Assembly: GCF_002161175.1 (NCBI RefSeq) | Contig: NZ_NFMA01000001.1 | Coordinates: 62,001 to 126,000 of the forward strand | Direction of reading: 5' to 3' | DNA from: Flavonifractor sp. An100 | GTDB taxonomy: Bacteria; Bacillota; Clostridia; Oscillospirales; Oscillospiraceae | Length of the DNA: 64,000 nt | Shown here: piece after piece, positions 15,432 through 24,600 of the stretch | Layout of the letters: every line of letters starts with the position of its first letter | Position numbering within the stretch: position 1 is the first letter of the stretch | Notes under the pieces: generated by a model | Databases searched by the model: none | Told to the model about the DNA's origin: nothing | What the model saw: only the letters and a program-made list of their open reading frames with translations | Made by a program: the position numbers and the translations under genes

Positions 15432-17808
15432 ACTGCTCAAGGGGCCAGGCCCCATTTTATTAGATGGAGGCATGGGAACCATGCTCCAGGCCAAGGGCTT
15501 GGCCATGGGGGAGGCGCCGGAGCTGGCGGCGCTGGAGCACCCGGATCGGCTGCTGGAGATCCATCGGGCCTATGTGGAGGCGGGGACTCAGATCCTGTGT
15601 GCCAATACCTTTGGAGCCAACCGGGAAAAGCTGGCCCGGACGGGGAAGACGCCGGAGCAGGTGATCGGTCCCTCCATTGCCGTAGCCAAACAGGCCGCGG
15701 CGGGCCGGGCTCTGGTGGCCCTGGACCTGGGGCCGTCCGGGCAGCTGCTGGAGCCCACAGGGATTCTCGCCTTTGAGGATGCGGTGGAATTATTTAAAGA
15801 AGAAGTCCGGGAAGCGGTGAAGGCCGGAGCAGATCTGGTGATGATTGAGACCATGGCCGACCTGCAGGAGGCCCGGGCAGCCCTGTTGGCCGTCAAAGAG
15901 ACCTGTGACCTGCCGGTCATGGTCACTATGACCTATGAGGAGCGGGGACGTACCTTCCTAGGCTGTGATCCGGCATCGGCGGCTCTGACCCTGGAAGGAC
16001 TGGGGGCGGACGCCATCGGGGTGAACTGCTCCTTAGGTCCCCGGGAGATGCCCCCTCTGGTGGAGGAGCTGAACCGCTGGACCACCTTGCCCATCGCCAT
16101 CAAACCCAATGCGGGCCTTCCTGATCCGGGCGGAGCTGGATACGACATCACCGCCGATGAGTTCGCCCAGAGCATGGCCGAGCTCACCCGGTTGGGCGTG
16201 AAGTTGTATGGCGGCTGTTGCGGGACAACCCCGGAGTATATCGCCAAGCTGAAAAAGGCCCTGGAGGGGCGGGAAATTCAGACCATTGCCCGCCATGTGC
16301 CCGCCGCCGTGTGCAGCGGCAGCCGGACCGTGGCCATTGACCGGGTGCGGGTGATTGGTGAGCGCATCAACCCCACCGGAAAGAAGCGGATGAAAGAGGC
16401 GCTCATTCAGGGGGATATTGACTATATGCTGGGCCAGGCTCTAGCACAGACAGAGGCTGGGGCGGACATCCTGGATGTAAACGTAGGTCTGCCTGAAATT
16501 GATGAGGCAGCCATGATGGTCCGGGTGGTCAAGGGGCTGCAGGGTGTGACAGATGCTCCCCTGCAGCTGGACTCCACCCGCCCCGAGGTGCTGGAGGGGG
16601 CCCTGCGGGTCTACTGCGGCAAGGCCATCGTCAACTCGGTGAACGGGGATGAGGAGAGCCTGAGCGCTATTTTGCCCCTGGTAAAGAAGTACGGCGCTGC
16701 GGTAGTCGGGTTGACGCTGGACCAGAATGGCATCCCCCAAAGTGCCCAAGCCCGGGTGGAGATTGCCCAGCGGATTTTAAAACGGGCACTGTCCTATGGG
16801 ATTCGTCGGGAGGATGTGTATATCGACTGCCTCACTCTCACCGTTTCCGCTGAGCAGGCAGGGGCGGCTCAGACCCTGGAGGCGCTGAGTCGGGTTAAGT
16901 CGGAGCTGGGGCTGAAAACGGTGCTGGGTGTGTCCAATATCTCCTTTGGCCTGCCCGCCCGGCCTCTGGTCAACCAGAATTTCCTGACCATGGCCATGAC
17001 CCGGGGGCTGGATCTGCCCATCATCAACCCCAATGTGGACGCCATGATGGCGGCGGTACGCAGCTATCACCTTTTGATGAATATTGACAGGGATGCCCGG
17101 GACTTTTTGGCGGCCTATGCCGGGGCCCAGGTGTCTGGCACGGTGGTGACGGCGGGGGAGCGGACGGTTGTTTCCCCATCCGGCGGAGAGCGGGACCTGG
17201 CCCAGATTGTGGAAGCCGGGCTCAAGGGCGAGGCCGGGGAAGCGGTGCGGCGGATGCTGGAGCAGCGCTCGCCCATGGAAATTGTGGATCAGGTGCTCAT
17301 TCCAGCTCTGGACAAGGTGGGAGCGGACTTTGAGGCCGGACGCGTATTTTTGCCCCAACTCATCCAGTCGGCGGGGGCGGCCCAGGCGGCCTTCGAGGTG
17401 ATCCGGGAGAAGCTGTCCGGACAGCCGGGGCAAGAGAAAGGGAAGGCTCCCATTGTACTGGCTACGGTAAAGGGAGATATTCACGACATCGGCAAGAATA
17501 TCGTAAAAGTGCTGCTGGAGAATTATGGATACCCGGTCATTGACCTGGGCCGGGACGTGGACCCGAAGCGGGTCCTTCAGGCGGTGCGGGAGCATAAGGC
17601 ACCCCTGGTGGGCCTGTCCGCCCTGATGACCACCACGTTGGGCAGCATGGCGGATACCATCCAGCTGCTGCGCCAGGATGGCGTCCCCTGTAAGGTGGTG
17701 GTGGGGGGAGCGGTGCTCACCCCGGAGTATGCCCAGCAAATTGGAGCAGATTTCTATGCCCGGGACGCCAAGGAAAGCGTGGATGTGGCTCGCCAGGTTA
17801 TTGGGTAA
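15409..17808 (+). CDS. metH: Cobalamin-dependent methionine synthase, lacking the activation domain
   Basis: 799 residues. Domain order: homocysteine-binding barrel (1-290; zinc cysteines in GVNCSLGP and GGCCGTTP), pterin-binding barrel (about 310-560; RVIGERINPTGKK), helical cobalamin cap (about 590-660) and Rossmann cobalamin domain, with the axial histidine in DIHDIG near residue 691. The usual fourth module is missing and is encoded by the overlapping upstream gene. The protein transfers a methyl group from methyl-THF to homocysteine. Two start codons are possible: GTG 15409, or GTG 15418, which has AGGTGG 5 bases upstream. The difference is three residues. Confidence 0.93.
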   Translation: MDIVEFRELLKGPGPILLDGGMGTMLQAKGLAMGEAPELAALEHPDRLLEIHRAYVEAGTQILCANTFGANREKLARTGKTPEQVIGPSIAVAKQAAAGRALVALDLGPSGQLLEPTGILAFEDAVELFKEEVREAVKAGADLVMIETMADLQEARAALLAVKETCDLPVMVTMTYEERGRTFLGCDPASAALTLEGLGADAIGVNCSLGPREMPPLVEELNRWTTLPIAIKPNAGLPDPGGAGYDITADEFAQSMAELTRLGVKLYGGCCGTTPEYIAKLKKALEGREIQTIARHVPAAVCSGSRTVAIDRVRVIGERINPTGKKRMKEALIQGDIDYMLGQALAQTEAGADILDVNVGLPEIDEAAMMVRVVKGLQGVTDAPLQLDSTRPEVLEGALRVYCGKAIVNSVNGDEESLSAILPLVKKYGAAVVGLTLDQNGIPQSAQARVEIAQRILKRALSYGIRREDVYIDCLTLTVSAEQAGAAQTLEALSRVKSELGLKTVLGVSNISFGLPARPLVNQNFLTMAMTRGLDLPIINPNVDAMMAAVRSYHLLMNIDRDARDFLAAYAGAQVSGTVVTAGERTVVSPSGGERDLAQIVEAGLKGEAGEAVRRMLEQRSPMEIVDQVLIPALDKVGADFEAGRVFLPQLIQSAGAAQAAFEVIREKLSGQPGQEKGKAPIVLATVKGDIHDIGKNIVKVLLENYGYPVIDLGRDVDPKRVLQAVREHKAPLVGLSALMTTTLGSMADTIQLLRQDGVPCKVVVGGAVLTPEYAQQIGADFYARDAKESVDVARQVIG

Positions 17809-17869
17809 GGGTTCGGGTCGAAAGGCGCCCGGCACGGAAAGAGAACATTCAAAACCGAAAAAACAGAGG

Positions 17870-17907
17870 AAAAGCCGCCCGTCTCCTTGTGGAGACGGGC
17901 GGCTTTT
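17870..17907. terminator. Bidirectional terminator between metH and the first surface protein gene
   Basis: A 17-base-pair perfect stem starting AAAAGCCGCCCGTCTCC with a TTGT loop. A-rich and T-rich flanks on both sides allow it to serve metH on the plus strand and the surface protein gene on the minus strand. Confidence 0.85.
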
Positions 17908-17937
17908 GGTATGAATCAGAGAAATTGGAGATGAAGA

Positions 17938-20835
17938 TCAGTCTTCCCGCTTGCCTTTGCGCTCAGAGAGGGCGAGCCAGGCAAGGCCGGAGCCGGACAG
18001 GGCAGAGGCGGCCAGCCACAGCAGAGAGGGATCTCCGGTGGCGGGGACATCGGCCTTGGGAATCTCCTCCTCGGGGAGCTCGGTAACGGGTTCCTCAGTG
18101 ACAGGTTCCTCCGTAACGGGAGCCTCAGTGGTGGGAGTTTCCTCGTCAGGGACGTCCACAGTGGGGGTATCCTCGGGGGTGTAGTTGTCATCCCCGCCAT
18201 CATCCCCACCGCTTGGAGGAGTCTGAGGCTGCTCGTACTTCAGATCGAACGCCATACCGAATCCGAACTTCATGTTTTGGAATCCATTGTTAGTAGTGAA
18301 AGCTTCTAAACGAGTGGTAAGAGTAAAGACCTCATCGTTATTATAAGCCTGGGCAAATTGGGAATTCAGCTGTGTATTATCAGCCATCTGCTCGTACAGC
18401 GTCAAACCGTTAAAGGTATAGACCGAACCATAAAAAGCATAATACAGCGCTTCGGCTGCCTCTTGGCAGGTTTCCGTGATTCTCGCGCCAGAAGCATTTG
18501 CGGTCAAACTGGCCAATTCAAGGTCGGTGAGATCCTGGAAAGAAGTGGCAGCGTTGTTAGGAGAACGGAAATGGGTGTTGAAGTAGTCCAGGTAATAGCA
18601 GCCGAGATAGGTCTGAGTGATCTCGGCATTGCTCAAATCTTCCCCTGAACCATAGCCGAGTTGAGCAAGCAGAGCTCCGATGGCATCATCCGAGATGTCA
18701 TTTGTAACGCCCAAGTAGCGCAAAGGCTCATTGATCACTCTTCTGGGAATGAAAGAGTAAGAGGTGCCGTTTTCCAACACAGGGGCGGGGATCGCATAGC
18801 CTTCAAAGCCGCTGCCCAAAGAAGTACCGCCAGTATAGGAGTTTACAGTGCCAACCTGAACGGAATCGTTCACATAGTCCATAGCTCTGCCGCTGTTGTT
18901 GACCACGCGGAATGTGTAGATCATTTTGTCACCGGGCTGGATTTGATTCGGACCGTCAGCAGCGGACATTTCCTTCATGACCTGCTGTAACACATCGTTG
19001 AGATTAATGTGTACCGAGTCAGGAGCGTCCTCAGTAATGGTGATCGTGATTTCCGAGCGGAACACTTGGTCGAGGTAGGTGGCGGGAGTATGAGAGAAAG
19101 TGACTCCAGCGCTGGTAGCCTGTTCCGTCATCGCATCCACCGAAGAGATAGACAGGGAACCATAGTCGATCTTATCGACAGTGGGGCCCTCGGGGTTGGG
19201 ATTCTCGGGATCAGGATTCGGATTCTCAAGAGGATCGGCTACGTACCAGACGGTCATGATAGTGACTCTGCCGTTGCTGATATTATTTTCCAGAGCTCTG
19301 AGTTGCTCAAGGGTGACAGTTTGACCGTAAAGTACTCCGTTCTGATCGGTTACATATTGCTGAGCGTCTGCTAAGGAACCGGAAGTGAAGTTTACTTTGT
19401 GATAGGAGGGGTAGGAATAGTCGTCATCCGAAGTATAGACCTTGGGCTCCAGGACCTCATAATCGCCGTTTCCGATGGCACCGTAGTAGGGGATAAAGCC
19501 TACACACTGCCATGTGTGCCGGTCATTGAGATTGAGGACAAACTCACCGTAATAAGTGCCCACATCGCTGTTGGAAACATAACCGGTGTTGGGATTATTC
19601 GTTTTGTTAAACGCATTTTCAAAGGAGAAGACCGTATTTTCCAGCAGATCAAGAGAGGATTTGCTGTTGCCGATGGACATGGTAGCGGTGGAGGGAGTGC
19701 CATTATTGTACCAATAGCCCATTTTAGCTCCGGCAAGGTAAATAGAGGTGGTTCCCTTAAACTTATTGATATGAACAGAGGTATCTCTAGACAACTCAGA
19801 GAGCGGTTCGCCGTCCATGGTTACAGAGAATGCGGTAATCAGATCGCTGCCGAGTTCCACATCCGCATCAACAGTAGCATAGAGCGTAGCGGACAAATTG
19901 CTGCTTTTTACCATACCAGGAATGGTGATGGTCAGCTGACGATTCTCTTCATCATAACTGGCGGTCGCAACACTGTACTCGGGGATAACAGACCCCTTAT
20001 AATTACCGCTGAAATAAACAACTTTCTTGCTGGAATAATTCGTAAATTCCAGCCCTTCGGAGAATGTGAAGGTGAGCGACAGGTTCTCCAGAGGAAGCAG
20101 CCCATTATTATTGAGCTGGAGGTTATACGACAGCTTTTCGCCGGCACTGGCGTTGGCTTTGCTGACAGTATATTTGGTCAGAGCTAAAGTAGCAGCTTTG
20201 TTGTCGATATAAGCCTGTACTTCATCTGCACTTAGCGGGGTAGTCTGAGTTGCCTTGCATTTGGAGCAAGTTTCAGTCAACACGCCACCGGTGACGGCTC
20301 CATCAGAGTCATAGCTGATGTTCAGATCAGAGGCTTTGAAGCTGCACTCCTCACAACGGGGGATCGTGACCGTCCAGGTCTCCATACGTTTGACAAGGGT
20401 GAAGCACTCGTCAAAGTCTTCATTGTCCTCTACATCCGCTACCTGGTCAAGGTCATAGTAAGCGTGTTCATTGTACGAGGGATTGCTTTGGAAGTCATAG
20501 ACATAATAATAGGTGTTCCGGGTGACCTCCGAGGTGCCGGCAGCCTTACCCTGAACCCGGGCTCTGCTTTCGGAGGAGGCAGAGAAAAGGGAGAGATTGG
20601 AGTTGCTCACCGTCCAAATGGTGGAAGAGGTCTTCTTAACGGGCTGTACCTGAGTCTCTTCCGGTTCTGGATAAGCGGCTAAGAGATCCTCCATATAGAG
20701 GTATTTCCCTACTTGTACAGTGGGACCCTCCCCCTCGTCTGTAGCGAAGGCGGTGAGGTTGAGCAGACTCATAGTCATGCTCACCGCCAGCGTAACGGCC
20801 AGCAGCTTTTTTAATCGTGTTCGCATTTTTGCCAT
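17938..20835 (-). CDS. Wall-anchored surface protein, VPATGD sorting signal, c-di-GMP riboswitch-controlled
   Basis: 965 residues. A signal peptide (MAKMRTRLKKLLAV..., cleavage near residue 31) is followed by a unique ectodomain. It has CEEC and CSKC pairs near residues 160 and 190, an immunoglobulin-like DUF11-type region at about 210-340 (SAGEKLSYNLQLNNNG), and a long segment of unknown fold. A Thr/Glu/Pro stalk with repeated TEEPV units precedes the sorting signal KADVPATGD near residue 930, a membrane helix and the basic tail ERKGKRED. A sortase should link it to the wall; none is in the window. AAAGGAG 9 bases before the ATG supports the start. DNA in this gene is visibly more A/T-rich than its neighbours. 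Confidence 0.85.
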   Translation of the reverse strand: MAKMRTRLKKLLAVTLAVSMTMSLLNLTAFATDEGEGPTVQVGKYLYMEDLLAAYPEPEETQVQPVKKTSSTIWTVSNSNLSLFSASSESRARVQGKAAGTSEVTRNTYYYVYDFQSNPSYNEHAYYDLDQVADVEDNEDFDECFTLVKRMETWTVTIPRCEECSFKASDLNISYDSDGAVTGGVLTETCSKCKATQTTPLSADEVQAYIDNKAATLALTKYTVSKANASAGEKLSYNLQLNNNGLLPLENLSLTFTFSEGLEFTNYSSKKVVYFSGNYKGSVIPEYSVATASYDEENRQLTITIPGMVKSSNLSATLYATVDADVELGSDLITAFSVTMDGEPLSELSRDTSVHINKFKGTTSIYLAGAKMGYWYNNGTPSTATMSIGNSKSSLDLLENTVFSFENAFNKTNNPNTGYVSNSDVGTYYGEFVLNLNDRHTWQCVGFIPYYGAIGNGDYEVLEPKVYTSDDDYSYPSYHKVNFTSGSLADAQQYVTDQNGVLYGQTVTLEQLRALENNISNGRVTIMTVWYVADPLENPNPDPENPNPEGPTVDKIDYGSLSISSVDAMTEQATSAGVTFSHTPATYLDQVFRSEITITITEDAPDSVHINLNDVLQQVMKEMSAADGPNQIQPGDKMIYTFRVVNNSGRAMDYVNDSVQVGTVNSYTGGTSLGSGFEGYAIPAPVLENGTSYSFIPRRVINEPLRYLGVTNDISDDAIGALLAQLGYGSGEDLSNAEITQTYLGCYYLDYFNTHFRSPNNAATSFQDLTDLELASLTANASGARITETCQEAAEALYYAFYGSVYTFNGLTLYEQMADNTQLNSQFAQAYNNDEVFTLTTRLEAFTTNNGFQNMKFGFGMAFDLKYEQPQTPPSGGDDGGDDNYTPEDTPTVDVPDEETPTTEAPVTEEPVTEEPVTELPEEEIPKADVPATGDPSLLWLAASALSGSGLAWLALSERKGKRED

Positions 20836-20868
20836 AGTTCCGTTCTCCTTTACCAGTAAATTGAGATC

Positions 20869-20968
20869 GGAATAAATGGCGGCCGGGCTGGCGTGGCGGA
20901 GCAACTCCGCTTTAGCCCCCTGGCTTTGCGTCCCGCCCTTTCAGACGGTTTGCCTTTACATTAATTCC
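20869..20968 (-). promoter_or_regulatory. Cyclic-di-GMP-I (GEMM) riboswitch, copy 1
   Basis: Read on the minus strand, P1 pairs GGAATTAATG with CATTTATTCC. Inside are the diagnostic GEMM elements in order: AAAGGCAAACC, a short P2 helix closed by a GAAA-type loop, GGGACGCAAAGCC, GGGGGCTAAAGC with a hairpin GCGGAGTTGCTCCGC, and the closing CCAGCCCGGCCGCC. These match the conserved core of class I c-di-GMP aptamers, including the GAAA tetraloop and its receptor region. It ends 33 bases before the surface protein start. No terminator lies between, and the short TTTAC/GTAAA helix next to AAAGGAG suggests control of translation, which is inference. Confidence 0.88.
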
Positions 20969-20988
20969 TTGCGCGGCACTCCGCGGGA

Positions 20989-21444
20989 TTACGAATTTGG
21001 GTCTCGCTCCTGTAGGAGCGATCGAAAAGAGGTACCTCTTTTCGAAAGGGTATTCAAGTCTAACAAAGCGCTGTGGATGAGAAGGACCAGTTCCAAAACA
21101 CTTCGGAAGCTGGCTTCTCTTCGCCCCTCCAGCCATAGAACTGAGCCCTGCCAACTGGCGTTTTCCTGAAACAGAACCCGGATCAAGAAGGTAGCGCGCT
21201 TTCCTTCCGGCGGGGGATCAGACGGGGAAACGGCAGGTGGGGAAGGGGAGAAGGCGGCAGAGGGAGAACTGGGGAAGGAGTCTAAGAGTTGCTGGATCTT
21301 AAAAATCAACTGGGATAGGCTAAGAAATCCTTCCCCTTGGGGCAGACTGGGGTGGTATAAGGTTCCCACTGGTACGTCTGCCTGGTAGTCATCCATGCAG
21401 ACTGTGAAAATCTTATAGTTGTGCTGGAACCCGAAATCGGGCAC
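20989..21444 (-). CDS. Hypothetical protein between the two surface protein genes
   Basis: 151 residues from a GTG with GGAGGTG 9 bases upstream. An N-terminal part (FTVCMDDYQADVPVGTLYHP, residues 14-33) is followed by a Ser/Pro-rich linker (about 56-80) and a C-terminal part with ATFLIRVLFQENASWQGSVL and EASFRSVLELVLLIHSALL. These blocks look like a conserved clostridial family that I recognise by pattern but cannot name. No signal peptide is apparent. The last 20 or so residues are encoded by DNA that forms two perfect palindromes, so an ancestral stop was probably nearer codon 128. Its promoter lies at 21.48 kb, and it precedes the first riboswitch on the same strand. Confidence 0.68.
   Translation of the reverse strand: MPDFGFQHNYKIFTVCMDDYQADVPVGTLYHPSLPQGEGFLSLSQLIFKIQQLLDSFPSSPSAAFSPSPPAVSPSDPPPEGKRATFLIRVLFQENASWQGSVLWLEGRREASFRSVLELVLLIHSALLDLNTLSKRGTSFRSLLQERDPNS
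21005..21044 (-). repeat. Pair of perfect palindromes upstream of riboswitch copy 1
   Basis: The first is CGCTCCTGTAGGAGCG at 21005-21020. The second, a 22-base perfect palindrome at 21023-21044, has AAAAGAGG arms and a central GGTACC. The distance from the first to the riboswitch P1 is 36 bases. The same arrangement with different sequence precedes copy 2. Confidence 0.75.
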
Positions 21445-21478
21445 GTGTGCTTCACCTCCATCTGCTGAGGATGGAAAA

Positions 21479-21515
21479 AGTATAGCATAGACTGGTTACA
21501 AAACTGGGTACATTT
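21479..21515 (-). promoter_or_regulatory. Promoter of the 151-residue protein gene (copy A of a duplicated block)
   Basis: On the minus strand an extended -10, TGCTATACT, follows a conserved block containing AATGTACCC and GTTTTGTAAC. The block recurs at 25645-25680 with the same spacing (TGTAAC, 10 bases, TATACT). No good -35 is present, consistent with an extended -10 promoter or an activator site. Confidence 0.55.
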
Positions 21516-21585
21516 TCAAAAATCTCTTTCAAAAGTGACACATAATTTTTTACAAAAAGAAGATGCGGTTTTTAGCAAAAACTCA

Positions 21586-21629
21586 CAAAAAGAATCCGGC
21601 CTGCTCCATACTGTGGAGCAGGCCGGATT
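21586..21629 (-). terminator. Terminator of the second surface protein gene
   Basis: Arms AATCCGGCCTGCTCCA and TGGAGCAGGCCGGATT with a 5-base loop, followed on the minus strand by CTTTTTG. It lies 36 bases after the stop codon. Confidence 0.85.
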
Positions 21630-21664
21630 GGGGTCAAGGGATAGAAATCACAAAAAGGGAACGA

Positions 21665-24600
21665 TTAGTCTTCCCGCTTACCCTTACGCTCGGAGAGGGC
21701 CAGCCAGGCAAGGCCGGAGCCGGACAGGGCGGAGGCGGCCAGCCAGATCAGGGAAGGATCGCCGGTGGCGGGGACGTCAGCCTTGGGTACCTCCTCCTCA
21801 GGCAGCTCCGAGGTGGGAGTCTCGCCGTCGGGCAGCTCGGTGCCGGGATCCTTAGGATCCTCCGGATTCTCGGGCGTTTCCGTGGTAGGAGTCTCGGGCT
21901 CTTCGATATCCTCCTCGCTTACGTACCAGACGATGATCTCCTTGTCAGAGTTCATAGTACCCTTTACAGGATCACCGGTGATATCGGTTTGCACATAGCC
22001 ATCGATTTCCTTTTCGGTGCGGTCGGTTACGTCGTAGGAAGAGCCGGAGACCTTGGTGGTGGAGTAGGCGGTAGCCAGCACCTTTTCGGTGCCCTCCTCC
22101 AGATAGCGGACAATCAGGTCATAGGAGGTGGTTGTTCCGCCGCCGCCACCGCCGCCAGAGGTCTCCACCGTGTAGGAGACGGTGGGCTTAGCAAAGTTTT
22201 CGGGAACTCCAGCGGCTCCAGTCGAGTCCACAGGGTAGAGTGTTGCCTCCAGGTTAGTCAGCAGGCTGGTTTCATGATTGGTGCCGTATTCGTCATACAC
22301 CCCATAGGTGCCGGAGGTAGACTGGGGGTTGGTAAGGACAACAGAATAGGTGAGTTGGACAGGAGCTGTTTTGGTGACCGGCTGGTTGATCTCCCATACG
22401 AAGCACTCCTGGGAGGAGCCGTCCTCGCCCTTGGCATAGTAGCGCAGCAGGAAGGGGTAGACACCGTCCTTGGCAGTTCCAAAGCCGTAGGTGTTCTCAT
22501 CGATGGTGGTAACAGCCAAAGCGGTGCCGCCCACGGTAAGGGACAGCTTGTCGGCCTGGTTGACGAAGTCGAAGTTGTAGTCGTTGCCGGCGTTGTCCAC
22601 ACCGCTGCCGATGACGTCAACTACCTTGGAGCCGGTGTCCACCAACTGGATGAGTTCGTCCTTCACGTTGTCGAAAATCTTCTCGGTGGAAAGGCTGCCG
22701 GAATCATAGCGGGTCACATAGCCCTCGTCGTCCAGCCAAGCGCGGAAGGACTCAATGTACTGGCCGAAGTTGGTCTCATTGTGGTAGGGGTAGGAGACCA
22801 GGACCAGGTGGGCCTCATTGGCCGCCTCAGTCAGAGAGGTGGCAGCATAATAGGCAGCGGCCTCATAAGTGGTATAGTAGCCAGGATCATTTATAACAGT
22901 GTCCGTGCTGGCTACGTCGCTCTGGGAGGCAGCATTCTTTTCTGCCTCCGTCATGCCATAAGCGCCAATGGTGATGCCCATCTGAGCGTCCGCCCAGGTA
23001 TCCGAGAAGGAGGGGCAGGGAGTGTTGCCGGGGTAGCGGAAGTCCACAAAGTCACAGTTGCTGTTCCAGTAAACCCTGTCGTTGCACCAATAGGCCTGGG
23101 CCATGGCGGCTCCATCCTCATACCACATCCGGGCAGCGCAGTCAGTGAGGAGGATCATATATTTGTCCTCTGCAGAGACAGAGCGGTCAGCCCCGAGCAT
23201 GGCGCGGGCGGCCTCCACGCCGGCCTGCAGGTTGCTTCCGGAACGGCCATCCATGCCATCATAAGAGGAGTCGGTCATTTCAGTCTGAAGGGCAGCCAAA
23301 TTGGCAGGATCCTCCAGGGAGAGCAGGCTGCCGCTGCTGTAAAGGACGGGCTCGGAGCCGCCGAAAATCACGAGGCCAGCCTTGGTATTGAGATTCTCAA
23401 AGCCAGCAAGTTCACCTAGAAGCTGAGAAGCGGCAGTGGCCAAATCATCCTCATCCGTGCTGGTGGAGCCGTCCAAGACAAACACTACGTCCAGCGCCTG
23501 GGAGTAGCTGGCGGCAGGGAGGGATAGAGTCACCTGAGACTGATAATCCTCGTCCAGATTCGTGGCCTTCTTGGACTTGGAGATGTCCCAATCGGGCAGG
23601 TCTGGGTCATCGGGCTCCAGGGGGATCAGTCCGTGGGCGGCCTTTAGGGCCAGAGGACCGACGACGGGGCTGGCGGTGTAGCCGGTAAATTCCTCTGTAT
23701 GCAGAGGCTTTTTGTGAGCGGCCCAGCGGTTGTCAGGGCCGTCCTGATACCAGCCGTCAATGGCGTGATTGCAGTCGTCCAATACCCACTCGGAGTCCGT
23801 AGCGCCAAAGGTTAGGGTTGGACCCTCTACGCCTTCGGAGACGTAAATGTCATCTCCGCCGACAGAGGAGTGGTTGTTATAAATAGCAGCGTCAGAGGGG
23901 AGAACAACAGTGGGGTCGTAGTTAGCGCCGTAGCCGACATAGAGGCCGCCGCCGTAGCCGTCCAAAAGAGAGTTGCCAACCTGGTTTCCTGTAATCTCCA
24001 GAGTAGCGCCCTCTTCTACGGTGAGGGAGCCCTGACGCACATACAGACCAGTATTATGATTGTCTTTGATGTACAGCTTGCTGGTAGCATCCACAAGGCA
24101 GGCATAATCATTGTACAGGCGAACTGCAGCGTAGCCATAAGAACTGTTGGAAGCGTTATCCATCACAGTTACCGTGGAGTTATCGGTGATTTGCAGTTCA
24201 TTGTTTACGGTAATGCCCATACCGTTGTTGCTGTTAGCAGTAACGGTGGAATTCTTAATGTGAAGCAGGCCGGCAGAGAGGCCGCGGCTTCCGTTACCGC
24301 TGAAATCGACGGTAGAATCTTCAATGATAAAGTGGGAGCCATTGGAGCCGTTTCCGGCGCTGTTAATGACTTCAACATTGGAATTTTTGATCGTGGCATA
24401 GAATGTGCCGGTAAAGCCGGAGCGGTTGTTATCAGAGATGTAGGTGGAGTTGGTGATGTTTACGTTATAGCCGCCATCGCCGCCATCCCACTCCAAGGCG
24501 TCTTGTTTATAGTTTTTAATGATTAACGTGGAATAATCCAGGTTCAACTGGTTATTGCTGCAGAAATAGATAGCATGTACATTTCCTGCACCCGTGCCGT

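Noticed and set aside
18060-18160. Repeats near 18.1 kb as a CRISPR or mobile element
   Set aside because: They are codon-level repeats (TEEPV units) of the proline-rich stalk of the surface protein and stay in frame.
21563-23419. 618-codon open frame opposite the VWA surface protein
   Set aside because: Shadow of the well-supported surface protein gene; Val/Gly-biased with no domain pattern.
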